53,862 nucleotides of DNA from Paenactinomyces guangxiensis (GTDB lineage: Bacteria; Bacillota; Bacilli; Thermoactinomycetales; Thermoactinomycetaceae): contig NZ_JAECVR010000022.1 in NCBI RefSeq assembly GCF_016055185.1, positions 1 through 53,862 on the forward strand, in the 5' to 3' direction. The position numbers and the translations under genes were made by a program. This document shows, one piece after another, positions 9,683-22,849 of this stretch (the first letter of the stretch is position 1; the number at the start of each line of letters is the position of its first letter). The notes beneath the pieces are model-generated. The model was not told the DNA's origin, searched no databases, and saw only the letters and a list, made by a program, of their open reading frames with translations.

Positions 9683-9850
9683 AGCGCCAGGACTGCAGGA
9701 AACGGAAAGCACTGCAGTTGACGAGGTGGAGGAATATCGAGAACAGATCGGCGGATACCTCCCGGTTTTGCGTCAGAACCGCGGAACCACAGTACAAACC
9801 GGCAGGGTGACTTGCTGAACAAAGACTGTGGTATGACGCTTGACAGTCGC
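9683..9850 (+). promoter_or_regulatory. glmS ribozyme-riboswitch (GlcN6P-responsive self-cleaving RNA)
   Basis: The cleavage-site context AGCGCC starts at 9683, with cleavage expected after A9683. Stem ACTGCAG/CTGCAGT follows, then the core GTTGACGAGG, the segment ATCGAG...CGGCGGAT, CCTCCCGGTT and ACCGGCAGGGTGAC. GCGTCA and TGACGC close the 3' stem. These match the glmS ribozyme of Bacillus in order and spacing. Bound glucosamine-6-phosphate activates cleavage and lowers glmS expression. It sits directly upstream of glmS, as in other Firmicutes. Confidence 0.95.
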
Positions 9851-9918
9851 GTGAAGATAAAAAAAGAAAAAACAGAGAGAAAAAATGTTGTCATATTTTT
9901 TAGGGGGTAATTGAATAT

Positions 9919-11745
9919 ATGTGCGGAATTGTTGGTTACATCGGGTCTAAGCAGGCACAGGGAATCTTGCTGGAAGGCCTGAGTAAGTTGGAGTACCGCG
10001 GGTATGACTCTGCCGGCCTTGCCGTATACAATGGTGAAACCATCGGTGTGAATAAATCCAAAGGCCGTTTGACCAACCTGCAAGATAAACTGAAAGTCCG
10101 TTCTCTGCCGGGGCAACTGGGAATCGGGCATACCCGCTGGGCTACCCACGGAAAACCTTCTGACGAAAACTCTCATCCCCATGTGGATCATGCCGGACGT
10201 TTTGCAATTGTTCACAACGGGATTATTGAGAACTATATCGAGCTGAAGGAAGAGCTGATTGCCAAGGGGTATCAGTTTACTTCTGAAACAGATACGGAAG
10301 TGGTTGCAAAATTGCTCTCCGAGCTCTGGAACGGAGATCTGGTCTCCACTGTACAAAAAACGGTCGCCCGGCTTGAAGGCGCCTATGCTCTTGGGATTGT
10401 CAGCGAGTACGAGCCGGATAAACTGGTGGCTGTTCGTTATGCCAGCCCGCTCGTTGTGGGAATCGGTAAAGGTGAAAACTTTATCGCTTCCGATATTCCG
10501 GCAATCCTGAAACATACGCGCGATGTTTATATCCTTGAAGACGGAGAAATGGCTATTCTCAAGGCAGATGAAGTGACGCTGATGAAAGTGGACGGTTCCC
10601 TGGTTGATCGTGAATCGTTACGGGTGAACTGGGATATTGCCACCGCGGAGAAAGGCGGATATGACCACTTCATGCTGAAAGAGATTCACGAACAACCGAA
10701 AGCGATCCGTGATACGCTGGCTGGCCGGATCAAAGATGGGCTGGTTGATCTTTCCCAGGAAGTTTCCCTGTCCGGAGATGAGATTCGGGGCATTGAAAAA
10801 ATCCATTTTGTTGCCTGCGGAACGGCTTATCATGCAGGTCTTGTCGGAAAATATGTCCTGGAGGATCTCGCGAGAATCCCGGTTGAATGTGATGTTGCTT
10901 CCGAATACCGCTACCGCAACCCGATCATAACGGAACGTACCCTTGTTGTAGTCGTCAGCCAATCAGGGGAAACGGCGGACACACTTGCTGCTTTGCGTGA
11001 AGCCAAAAAGCACGGAGCCCGTGTGATCGCGATTACCAACGTGGTTGGCAGCAGCGTTGCCCGTGAAGCAGATGATGTGATCATCACCTGGGCTGGCCCG
11101 GAAATTGCCGTTGCCTCTACGAAAGCATACACTTCTCAGCTGATCGCCATATATCTCCTGGGAACCTATTTCGCTCAGGCTTGCGGACATAAGGCTGAGG
11201 CAGAGTTGAGAGAGATTGTGTCCCATCTGCAAAATCTGGCAGAGAAGGCTGAAGAAGTTCTCAAAGGAGAACCGGCAGTTGAACAATTTGCCCGTTCCAT
11301 CGCCAAACACCAAAATCTGTTCTTCCTTGGCCGCGGGCTTGACTTTGCCGTCGCTCTTGAAGGCTCCCTCAAGCTGAAGGAGATCTCCTACATCCACTCT
11401 GAGGCTTACGCTGCCGGAGAGCTCAAGCACGGAACCCTGGCCCTGATCGAAGAAGATATCCCGGTGATCTCCCTGGCTACACAGCAAGCCGTTTACGACA
11501 AAATGGTCAGCAACATCCAGGAAGTAAAAGCGCGCGGCGCCAATGTCCTCGGGTTGGCTGTTGAAGGAGATACAGAATTGAACAAGTCGGTCGATGAAGT
11601 GATTCACATTCCAGCTACGATTGACCTTCTTTCACCGGTCCTGGCTGTCATTCCCCTTCAATTGCTCGCCTACTATGCATGCGTAGAGCGCGGATACGAT
11701 GTGGATAAACCGCGTAACCTGGCGAAAAGTGTGACAGTGGAGTAA
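9919..11745 (+). CDS. glmS: Glutamine--fructose-6-phosphate aminotransferase (isomerizing)
   Basis: Makes glucosamine-6-phosphate from fructose-6-phosphate and glutamine, the committed step of amino-sugar synthesis. The 608-residue enzyme begins MCGIVGYIG, with the catalytic Cys2 exposed after Met removal. The N-terminal glutaminase domain contains GHTRWATHGKPS and HNGIIENY. Two SIS sugar-isomerase domains follow (about residues 290-420 and 460-590; VSQSGETADT, LGRGLDFAVALEG), and the C-terminus is DKPRNLAKSVTVE as usual. The start follows TAGGGGGT. Its mRNA carries the glmS ribozyme in the leader. Confidence 0.98.
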   Translation: MCGIVGYIGSKQAQGILLEGLSKLEYRGYDSAGLAVYNGETIGVNKSKGRLTNLQDKLKVRSLPGQLGIGHTRWATHGKPSDENSHPHVDHAGRFAIVHNGIIENYIELKEELIAKGYQFTSETDTEVVAKLLSELWNGDLVSTVQKTVARLEGAYALGIVSEYEPDKLVAVRYASPLVVGIGKGENFIASDIPAILKHTRDVYILEDGEMAILKADEVTLMKVDGSLVDRESLRVNWDIATAEKGGYDHFMLKEIHEQPKAIRDTLAGRIKDGLVDLSQEVSLSGDEIRGIEKIHFVACGTAYHAGLVGKYVLEDLARIPVECDVASEYRYRNPIITERTLVVVVSQSGETADTLAALREAKKHGARVIAITNVVGSSVAREADDVIITWAGPEIAVASTKAYTSQLIAIYLLGTYFAQACGHKAEAELREIVSHLQNLAEKAEEVLKGEPAVEQFARSIAKHQNLFFLGRGLDFAVALEGSLKLKEISYIHSEAYAAGELKHGTLALIEEDIPVISLATQQAVYDKMVSNIQEVKARGANVLGLAVEGDTELNKSVDEVIHIPATIDLLSPVLAVIPLQLLAYYACVERGYDVDKPRNLAKSVTVE

Positions 11746-11928
11746 ATCGAAAAAGATATGTCAGCGAATTTTCTTCCTGATATTTAGATCTTCCCCATGT
11801 AATAAATATTTAGTTGGGATATGAGAGGGAAGAGAACGGAGAGAACAGCGGGAGAAACACAATATCTAACCAATAGTATTTCACTGTTATTCAAATCGGT
11901 TTTAGAATTAAAAATCAATACAAATTCA

Positions 11929-11958
11929 GGCTGAATCCAATAAGGGTTCAGTCTTTTT
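11929..11958 (+). terminator. Intrinsic terminator of glmS
   Basis: GGCTGAATCC pairs with GGGTTCAGTC around AATAA and is followed by TTTTTC. Bases 11746-11928 show no gene. Confidence 0.75.
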
Positions 11959-12006
11959 CTTTATGCCCATATCCCTTCACTGTTCGGGATATGAGGTGAA
12001 AGCAAC

Positions 12007-12441
12007 GTGAAAAAATTACTAAGCCGAGTAGTTGGTGGTTTTGTCATCGGGCGTGATGATCGGACAAATCGTACGGAGAATATATACCCGTTGTGGTTAT
12101 TTTCTCTCTTTCTTTGTCAGTGAGATGACAGCTGTCATCGTGCAAATACTGTTAACAGGGATTATTGGTGTTACATTTGCTACAAGTTCGTTCATTTTTA
12201 ACATAGTGAAGTGGAGTCTGCTGAAACAGTACATCGTTCACTTTTGCATAACTGCACTAGTATGGATACCAATTGTGATGCTTCTTTGGATGCCACAAAA
12301 TCGTTCATAAGTACACTGATTTTCTTCATTAGTTTTTTAGGTACGTATGTGATCACGTGGGTTATTCAATACATGATTTCAAAAAATGATATTAAACAAA
12401 TTAATGCTGCGATAAAGCAATTAGAAGAGAGGGGAGATTAA
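12007..12441 (+). pseudogene. DUF3021-type four-helix membrane protein, broken by two frameshifts
   Basis: A GTG at 12007 opens MKKLLSRVVGGFVIG, then the homologous sequence jumps one frame near 12050 (MIGQIVRRIY...). It runs through three hydrophobic segments to a stop at 12310, and the fourth hydrophobic segment and tail (FISTLIFFISFLGTYVITW ... INAAIKQLEERGD) continue in the original frame to 12441. Joined, they give about 145 residues with four membrane segments, as in DUF3021 proteins, which often pair with LytTR regulators. No such regulator is adjacent. Two independent indels suggest decay rather than one sequencing error. Confidence 0.7.
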
Positions 12442-12503
12442 TCCAAATCTCCCCATTTAATAGCTATTACTATTTTCAGCCAGGCACCTTCAATTATGCC
12501 AAT

Positions 12504-13946
<1,443 letters not shown>

Positions 13947-13997
13947 CTATTCCTCCTATTGCAAAATGTCCATTCATGATCAATAAAAATACTTGGT

Positions 13998-15418
<1,421 letters not shown>

Positions 15419-15485
15419 CTATATACCGATTAGAAGGAAAGGCCTTATTTAGATATCAGATACCTTCCCGTTTTTTAATTAAGAC

Positions 15486-16904
<1,419 letters not shown>

Positions 16905-16971
16905 TCACCTCCTTTAACTCGGGTAATTTTGTCCTCCATGATCACTCTTGGATCAGGAAACAAATGATGGT

Positions 16972-17065
16972 GACAAAATAAAAACCTGAGCTAATTTGAA
17001 CCTGCACAATCATTGCATTGCGCTGTTCAAATCAGTTCAGGTTATGCCCGTATTGGTAACATTCC
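16972..17065 (-). promoter_or_regulatory. RAT site and overlapping terminator upstream of the PTS gene
   Basis: On the minus strand GGAATGTTACC-AATAC-GGGCATAACCTGA (17065 to about 17036) resembles the ribonucleic antiterminator bound by BglG/LicT proteins. Its last bases form the 5' arm of a terminator: AACCTGA...ATTTGAAC pairs with GTTCAAAT...TCAGGTT and is followed by TTTTATTTTGT. LicT binding would stabilise the RAT and block termination when beta-glucosides are present. Confidence 0.75.
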
Positions 17066-17198
17066 TTTAAAGATATTCAATTTATAAAATCATGTTATAT
17101 ATGTTAACTCTTTCTTCGAGCTTTCGACAAAATGTTAAAGGATAACAGAATTAAATATATCCACCTAAGGTATTGGAATCTAGCAAACCCTGCAGGTT

Positions 17199-18068
17199 TT
17201 AATCGGTGTATTCAATTGCACGATTGAATTCGTGACGGTTGGTGACACGATGAATATGCAATGTCAAGTATATTTCCTCATCACTGGATATTGTCCAGTC
17301 ATAGGTTTTCTCCAAATAGGTCACAATCTTTTGGGTACATTGAAAAGCTGAAGGATACTTTTGTTTTACCTGTTCATATAAGAAATCATCATTACTGTCG
17401 GCATCTCTCTCTTTTCGAATAAACCGCATTGCAAAGAAACGGAGATGAGTCAGAAAGCGTTCATAATTGACCGAATTTACATTTAGTTCCATTTGAAAAT
17501 GGTATTTTACAATGTTCAAGATGTTATTAACCATTTCGGTTACTTGAACAGCCGCAGCCATATTCTCCCCTGAGAGTTGGCTGTTTACTAAATGCAGAGC
17601 AATCGAAGCTGCTTCATCTTCAGCAAGGCGGACTCCTGTCTCGTTTTCAATAATATCCAGGGCTTTTAAAGCAACTTGAAATTCCTACTTATAATATTTC
17701 CGAATTTCCCATAACAGCGCATTTTTCAAACTGATTCCCTGTTTGTGTCTGCTGATCGCAAAACTTAAGTGATCCGTTAATGCAACATATAAATAATCAT
17801 CCAATTTGTATGGGAGTTGGGACTGTGCATATTCTAAAATTTGTGACGAAATGTTCAGGTATAGCTCAGAAATATCTCTCAATAATTTAGCAAGCTTATC
17901 AGAGACACCGTCTTTTTTTAGCACAAAAGTCTTCTCTACTTTAGAAGCATCAATGACATCCCCTACTTTTTTTTGAAAAGCTAATCCCCTGCCCATAACG
18001 ACTAATTCCTGGTTAGATTCATTAGTCGTCATAATTACGTTATTATTTAAAATCTTTCTAATTTCCAT
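17199..18068 (-). pseudogene. licT: LicT/BglG-family transcription antiterminator with an internal amber codon
   Basis: The frame from ATG 18068 to the stop at 17199 is open for 289 residues except for one TAG at 17685-17687 (codon 128). Upstream lie the RNA-binding CAT domain (residues 1-57, ELVVMGRGLAFQKK) and the start of PRD1 (LTDHLSFAISRH). Downstream in the same frame follow EFQVALKALDIIENETGV, LAEDEAASIALHLVNSQL and PRD2 with LTLHIHRV. Both parts align in order with LicT of B. subtilis, where codon 128 is a sense codon. A GAG, CAG or AAG to TAG substitution explains it. The truncated product would still hold the CAT domain. Confidence 0.9.
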
Positions 18069-18104
18069 TTTCTCACCTGCCTTGATTCAGGTCTTAGTAA
18101 AACC

Positions 18105-18170
18105 CAAAAAAAACCTAAATTTGCATACAAGAATAACATTCTTTGTTATTCTCTCACAAAATTAGGTTTT
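18105..18170 (-). terminator. Leader terminator of licT controlled by antitermination
   Basis: On the minus strand AAAACCTAATTTTG pairs with CAAATTTAGGTTTT and is followed by a T run. An inner hairpin GAATAACA/TGTTATTC caps it. Its 5' arm overlaps the end of the RAT site at 18165. Confidence 0.85.
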
Positions 18171-18192
18171 GCCTGCCGGACAGTAACAATCC
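18165..18192 (-). promoter_or_regulatory. RAT site (LicT target) in the licT leader
   Basis: The minus strand reads GGATTGTTACTG, then TCC, then GGCAGGCAAAACC. This is an almost exact match to the LicT-type ribonucleic antiterminator, and it overlaps the following terminator by six bases. It indicates autoregulation of licT and control of the operon by beta-glucoside availability. Confidence 0.92.
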
Positions 18193-18203
18193 TATTATTT
18201 AAT

Positions 18204-18217
18204 TGTAAACGGTTTCT
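18204..18217 (-). promoter_or_regulatory. cre site (CcpA operator)
   Basis: Minus strand AGAAACCGTTTACA matches the catabolite-responsive element TGWNANCGNTNWCA at every specified position but the first. It lies between the licT promoter and the RAT, where CcpA bound with HPr-Ser-P would block transcription when glucose is present. Confidence 0.7.
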
Positions 18218-18226
18218 TTTCTTTCA

Positions 18227-18255
18227 TTTTTATCATACGGTTGTACACTTGTCAA
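18227..18255 (-). promoter_or_regulatory. SigA-type promoter of the licT-bgl operon
   Basis: Minus strand TTGACA (18255-18250), 17-bp spacer, then TAAAAA (18232-18227). The -35 is consensus and the -10 is weak. It is followed at once by the cre site and the RAT. Confidence 0.55.
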
Positions 18256-18446
18256 GCAGGGAAACGGGTGGATCTGGTGTGTTGCAATGACTAAAGTCAT
18301 TCTTATGATTCGCATCCGCATGAATAAAATAAATGGTTTCACACATATATAGGGTTGGAAATGCAATAATTTTTTACTGAACCTTCCTTCCAAGCGATTC
18401 CTAATTAGGTTCATCTGTAATAAAATACGTCTATGGTCTTAGTAAA

Positions 18447-18488
18447 AATACACCCACGGTTCACTCCAATCGTAGGTGTATTCTTTTA
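18447..18488. terminator. Hairpin with flanking T/A runs
   Basis: AATACACC pairs with GGTGTATT, with additional inner pairing CACG/CGT, followed by CTTTTATA on the plus strand and an A-rich 5' flank. It could end transcription in either direction between the bgl promoter region and the next gene. Confidence 0.5.
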
Positions 18489-18537
18489 TACTTAAAGAGA
18501 AGATTGGGATTTAACTGACATGACCTGGGTGATAAAT

Positions 18538-19176
18538 ATGAAAAAGGCCGAACAAACAAAATCTGTTTATATTCTTCTAACAGATACAGGGACTTTGTTT
18601 TCCAGAACCATCAAACTGTTTACAGCTGCTCCTTATAATCATGTTTCCATATCACTTGATCAGAGACTGGATGAGCTTTACAGCTTTGGCCGCAAACATC
18701 CGAAAAATCCTTTATATGCCGGTTTTGTAAAAGAAGACGTCTATAATGGGATCTATCGATATTTCCAAAATACAAGGTGTATCTTATTTGAATTGTGCGT
18801 AACTGATCAGCAACTGGATCAGATAAAGCAAATGATTCGATCTTTTGAAGCTCAACAGGAAATCTATATGTATAATCTTGTTGGGTTATTCGGAGTGATG
18901 GTTAATTATCCGATTGAATTAAAAAATGCATATTTCTGTTCCCAATTTGTTGCGGAGGTTTTAAAAAGAAGCGGAATCCAACTGTGGGATAAGCCATCAG
19001 CACTTGTGACTCCAAACGACTTTTTGCAACATCCTTCATTTAAGTTCATTTATGAAGGGAGATTATATGAGTATTCACGGCTGCAATCAGAACTGATATC
19101 ATTTTATGAACCACTGCCGTTGCGGAGAAAATTTTCCCTTTTCCCTTATAAGAAAATAAGGAGATTTTTTATTTGA
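18538..19176 (+). CDS. Permuted papain-like (NlpC/P60-related, YiiX-type) protein
   Basis: About 212 residues. The order of the putative catalytic residues is permuted, with His first (YNHVSISLD, near residue 42) and Cys later (YFCSQFVAEVLKRSG, near residue 140). This is the pattern of circularly permuted papain-fold hydrolases of the YiiX/YaeF group, thought to act on acyl or amide bonds. No signal peptide is visible and the C-terminus is strongly basic. I prefer ATG 18538 with GGGTGAT six bases upstream over ATG 18520. Its substrate is unknown, and it is monocistronic between two hairpin terminators. Confidence 0.7.
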   Translation: MKKAEQTKSVYILLTDTGTLFSRTIKLFTAAPYNHVSISLDQRLDELYSFGRKHPKNPLYAGFVKEDVYNGIYRYFQNTRCILFELCVTDQQLDQIKQMIRSFEAQQEIYMYNLVGLFGVMVNYPIELKNAYFCSQFVAEVLKRSGIQLWDKPSALVTPNDFLQHPSFKFIYEGRLYEYSRLQSELISFYEPLPLRRKFSLFPYKKIRRFFI

Positions 19177-19258
19177 GTAAATTATATCTTTGTAAAACGC
19201 TCTTATAAGAAGTTTATCCATTATTGTTTATAACCAATAAAATAATTCTCCAAAATAG

Positions 19259-19306
19259 AAAAGAAGCGGTACTTTTTCGGGCAGGGAAAGTATCGCTTCT
19301 TTTTCC
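19259..19306 (+). terminator. Intrinsic terminator
   Basis: AAGAAGCGGTACTTT pairs with GAAAGTATCGCTTCTT and is followed by TTTT. Bases 19307-19592 contain one perfect 8-bp hairpin, CCGGAACC/GGTTCCGG, at 19397-19418, and no gene I can support. Confidence 0.8.
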
Positions 19307-19592
19307 GGTGATTGAAATATACTTCCCGATGACCTGCCCACTCGGATTTTATCCCCTCTCCCGGAATTCATATCTTTGCGATAGTTATACGGTTTGCCGG
19401 AACCAGGGCAGGTTCCGGAAGAGCAGTAATGAAAAAGACGGAGTTGGAAATGTAATAAACCCCTCTAATTATCGAAACTTACAAATGAAAAAAGGGTAAA
19501 ATATTATTTGAAAGAGATATCTATAACCTGTCTTATATAGAGTATTTGGCAATAGCTGAAAAAACTTGATATATGATCACAGGGGGATGATT

Positions 19593-20405
19593 ATGGGACA
19601 GAACCATGAACAGATCTATCAACGGGCACAGGACTGGGTGAGAGAAGCAGGCGCAATGGTCAAAAACTTTCTTGAAAATAACGAAATCTTACATGAAACC
19701 AAAAGCCATCAAGCAGACCTGGTTACGGTGGCAGACCGGTCAGTGGAAAAATTTCTGGTTGAGTTGATTCAAAAGCATTATCCCGACCACAAACTGTTGG
19801 GTGAAGAGGGGATGGGTGAAAATACTAAGGAATTCAGCGGTTATGTATGGCTGATTGATCCGATCGACGGCACGGCCAATTTTGTGTCACAGCAAGCTGA
19901 TTTTGTGATCTCTGTGGGTTTGTACCTTGACCAACAGGGGGTATTCGGCATTGTCTATGATGTAATGAGAGATGAAATGATTCATGCATTAAAGGGGAAA
20001 GGGGTGTTTTTTAATGATAAGCGGATCGAAAAGATGGACGAGCAACTTGCACTTATAGACTCAATGCTTTCCTATGAACATTCATTGCGTACAGAAGCTC
20101 AGGTAAAAGCAGGGCAAAAATTGCTGGAGTTATATCCCAGAGTCAGGGGAATCCGATCTTATGGAGTGACAGCCCTGTCCCTTGCCAGGGTCGCCATAGG
20201 CAGGGTAAATGGGTTTATCACCATGGGTACCAACCCCTGGGATCATGCCGCCGGGGCATTTCTGGTACAGGAAGCAGGGGGCAAGGTGACCGATTTTGAC
20301 GGAAATGATTTGCCGCTGGATCGCAGAAGTAGCGTAATTGCCTGTAACCCGGGGATTTATGACGAGATTTTACAGTTTATACGTGAGCGAAAGATTCATG
20401 TTTAG
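19593..20405 (+). CDS. Inositol monophosphatase family protein
   Basis: Magnesium-dependent sugar-alcohol phosphatase of the SuhB/inositol monophosphatase fold, about 270 residues. Metal-binding motifs are visible: GEEG near residue 70, WLIDPIDGTANF near residue 85 and WDHAAGAFLVQEAGG near residue 215. ATG 19593 was chosen because AGGGGG lies six bases before it. Candidate substrates include inositol-1-phosphate, fructose-1,6-bisphosphate or pAp; the sequence alone does not decide. It is followed by a hairpin terminator shared with the convergent gene. Confidence 0.88.
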   Translation: MGQNHEQIYQRAQDWVREAGAMVKNFLENNEILHETKSHQADLVTVADRSVEKFLVELIQKHYPDHKLLGEEGMGENTKEFSGYVWLIDPIDGTANFVSQQADFVISVGLYLDQQGVFGIVYDVMRDEMIHALKGKGVFFNDKRIEKMDEQLALIDSMLSYEHSLRTEAQVKAGQKLLELYPRVRGIRSYGVTALSLARVAIGRVNGFITMGTNPWDHAAGAFLVQEAGGKVTDFDGNDLPLDRRSSVIACNPGIYDEILQFIRERKIHV

Positions 20406-20492
20406 AAGCGATTTCAGTATCAAAGCGCGGCAATTTGAGATTTGTTGAACGGAATTTTCCCTATTTCAATGGCAATATAGTTCACCATCAAA

Positions 20493-20531
20493 GAAAGACC
20501 TTGGGATTCCATTATCCAAGGCCTTTTTCTT
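20493..20531. terminator. Bidirectional intrinsic terminator
   Basis: AAGACCTTGGGAT pairs with ATCCAAGGCCTTTTT around TCCATT, with T-rich sequence on both strands. It separates the phosphatase gene from the convergent Tat-signal gene. Confidence 0.75.
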
Positions 20532-20539
20532 TAGAGGTT

Positions 20540-22249
20540 TCACTGATTGATATCCCTCTTTGTAAAATGGTTTAATACATTTTTTACTATCCGGCTTAGC
20601 CTCTCATCAATAACTAAGCTTCCGCCAAATGAAATTGATCCGACGGAAAAGACACCGCCTCCGCCATGATGGTCATAGTACACCATCTCAGCCCCCCCTT
20701 TGTCAGGATTGGTTCCTTTGGCAAGCAATACAGCGTTCTTTGGCGTGAACTTGTCCATTTTGTCGGTTTCATGGCCGGAAGCTCCGCCGCGGTTTAACCC
20801 TCTCTCTCCTATAAGATCACCATTTTTCAGGTTGGTGCCTTTAAACACCCAGTGATCTGCTTTTTCCACACGGTACGGATGAAATGTCATATATCCCTCC
20901 GGTGTATAGCGAACACCTAAAACATATGATTCGGAGCGGTCAAGATTGAACCATAACCCTCCCCTTTCCCCGTTCAGCAGGTGATAACCAAATTTTTTTC
21001 TTACCTCCGGCTTGTCCTTTTTGAGAACTGTTTTCCAGTAAATGGCATTGCCCGAAAGGGTAAGCAAATTTCCTCCCCTGTTTAAAAAGCGCTCTAAAGC
21101 ATCATACATACTTTCTGTCCAGTATTCTCCGTGCGTGTTGATAATGAGAGTGCCGAATGAATCCAACAAATCGGGGTTTTGGTCAAGATCCCAGTCAGAG
21201 ATGACACTGTATGGATAATGATTTTTTTCAAGCCAGCCGAGGATCAATTTTTCCGCATTTGCCAGATGTTCAGGATTCCCCATGGGGGAGGCCGCCGGAT
21301 TGGGCCGTTCTGTGCTGACCATTTGTGCATATGCGGGCCGGATATCTTCTTCATAAAAATATTGATAGAGAGAAGCACCTCCCCAGGTATTGTAAGCAGC
21401 CCAGGTGTTGGTAGAAGACAGCACCGCAATTCTTTGTTGTTTGGGTATATTTTTGTCAATTCGGCTGATCAGAAATGACACGTAAAATTCATTTTCTAAT
21501 TGATCATATAATCTGGCGGCGTATAATCCGCTCTTCCAATCTTCCGGGACTTTGAAACGATAGCTTGAATCCCAGCCGGCTCCGTTTCGGTATGCATATA
21601 AGGGGTAGTTTTGTCTTTTGCCTGGAATATTTTTTACTTTAGAAACCACATGTTCTTTCTCTCCATAGCGAATGAAATCGACAGAGAACCGTGCCTGGGT
21701 AGAATGGACTTTTAATTCGATCGTCTCGCCGGGAGCGTAACTGACCCGTGAAGTGTATCCTTCAATAGGCTGGTTGTTGACAATTTGTTGCGGTGTTTTC
21801 TCCACTACCACAGAACCGGACAGAAAACGAAAACCGTTCCCTTGATCCCTGATATCGATGTACATCTGGTTTCCGGCGATCATTTCAGGGGACAAACTTA
21901 AAACAAGGTCAACAACCTTGTCGTCCACTTTCTGCACTTTGTGAAGAAAGGCAGGAGTAGTTGGTTTGATTGGGGTGCCTTCGGCCAGAATCGTCCCTTT
22001 TTTGTTGACAACGTTTACCTGGAGCTTGTCCGGGATCTTGCCGGCATACCTGAGCTTTAAAAGAGCTTGCCCCACTCGGTCAAAATCTTTGATCTGAACA
22101 GGGACTTTTTTTATCCCGGTAACCGAGTTAGCAGCAAAGGCTGTAGGTTTTTCCTTTATCCACTTTAAAAATGTACTGGCACCCGAGACAGTAAAGCACA
22201 TTGCAAAAAACGAGGATGTTTTGATAAAGTCTCTCCTGTTGATTTTCAT
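20540..22249 (-). CDS. Tat-exported protein with an N,N-dimethylformamidase large-subunit-like C-terminal domain
   Basis: 569 residues. The N-terminus MKINRRDFIKTSSFF plus a hydrophobic stretch is a twin-arginine signal, so export in folded form, perhaps with a cofactor, is likely. Residues about 45-260 look like beta-sandwich modules. The remainder resembles the DMFA2-type domain, with AAYNTWGGASLYQYF, NTHGEYWTESMYDALERF, GNAIYWK and DHWVFKGTNLKNGDLIG. The activity is unproven; dimethylformamidases use mononuclear iron. A shorter paralogue with the same motifs lies at 30440-31954. It is monocistronic. Confidence 0.75.
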   Translation of the reverse strand: MKINRRDFIKTSSFFAMCFTVSGASTFLKWIKEKPTAFAANSVTGIKKVPVQIKDFDRVGQALLKLRYAGKIPDKLQVNVVNKKGTILAEGTPIKPTTPAFLHKVQKVDDKVVDLVLSLSPEMIAGNQMYIDIRDQGNGFRFLSGSVVVEKTPQQIVNNQPIEGYTSRVSYAPGETIELKVHSTQARFSVDFIRYGEKEHVVSKVKNIPGKRQNYPLYAYRNGAGWDSSYRFKVPEDWKSGLYAARLYDQLENEFYVSFLISRIDKNIPKQQRIAVLSSTNTWAAYNTWGGASLYQYFYEEDIRPAYAQMVSTERPNPAASPMGNPEHLANAEKLILGWLEKNHYPYSVISDWDLDQNPDLLDSFGTLIINTHGEYWTESMYDALERFLNRGGNLLTLSGNAIYWKTVLKKDKPEVRKKFGYHLLNGERGGLWFNLDRSESYVLGVRYTPEGYMTFHPYRVEKADHWVFKGTNLKNGDLIGERGLNRGGASGHETDKMDKFTPKNAVLLAKGTNPDKGGAEMVYYDHHGGGGVFSVGSISFGGSLVIDERLSRIVKNVLNHFTKRDINQ

Positions 22250-22485
22250 GATGAATGCTCCTCTAAGATAAATACAGATATGTTTGATCTACTTATTAAT
22301 TAGTTGTCGATAAATAGAAAAAGGTTCATCTTTTAATAATGTTTTTTTACTTATATACGATGAAAAGTAAAAAAAATCTCAGTGAAACGTAAAGATGATA
22401 GATTTAGTTTGTCAAATGTTTGTATCTGCTTCATTTATATGAACCGCTGATATAATATCTATATACATACTCCAATATTTACCTC

Positions 22486-22515
22486 TTGTTATATATGTTC
22501 AAAGTTTCTTATACT
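22486..22515 (+). promoter_or_regulatory. SigA-type promoter of the lysine-riboswitch transcript
   Basis: TTGTTA, 18-bp spacer, TATACT, about 50 bp before the riboswitch aptamer. Bases 22250-22485 are AT-rich without recognisable features. Confidence 0.55.
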
Positions 22516-22559
22516 AGAAACGTTCATTTTAAAAATCGAATCAAAAAACCCTCATCGGT

Positions 22560-22806
22560 TTCGGTGAGGTAGAGGTCGCAGCTTTTAGGAGTATTCTGTA
22601 CGAGATCCGGAGAAGATTGAGGACTGCAGAAGAAAGGAAAAGTTGCCGAAGTTCACCTGTTTTCTCCGGGCAGGCGGGCTGGGGCTGTTTCCGAACAGGG
22701 ACAGAACTGTCACGTTTACAGCCGGTAAGCGTGGTGTGCTATCTTCAGCGAAGGTTTGGTGTGGGTGTTTCTCATACCGTTCATATTTGTGGCGGTATTT
22801 TTTATT
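22560..22806 (+). promoter_or_regulatory. Lysine riboswitch (L-box) with terminator platform
   Basis: The conserved 5' core GAGGTAGAGGTCGCAG (about 22565) and GGAGTAT are followed by AGTTGCCGAAG and GGCTGGGGCTGTTTCC. GGGACAGAACTGTC is the loop-stem typical of L-boxes, and P1 closes as GAGGTAG/CTATCTT (22739-22745). The expression platform has an antiterminator GGTGTG/CATACC (22758/22773) that competes with the terminator ATACCG/CGGTAT followed by TTTTTATT (22774-22806). Lysine binding should favour termination. It controls the permease downstream. Confidence 0.92.
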
Positions 22807-22849
22807 GCCCTAACAGCCTCGCTTATTTAAAGAGGGGTGTTTTTTTATA

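Noticed and set aside
19224..19499. 91-codon ORF between the papain-fold and phosphatase genes
   Set aside because: It contains the terminator of the preceding gene and a perfect hairpin, and has no start signal.
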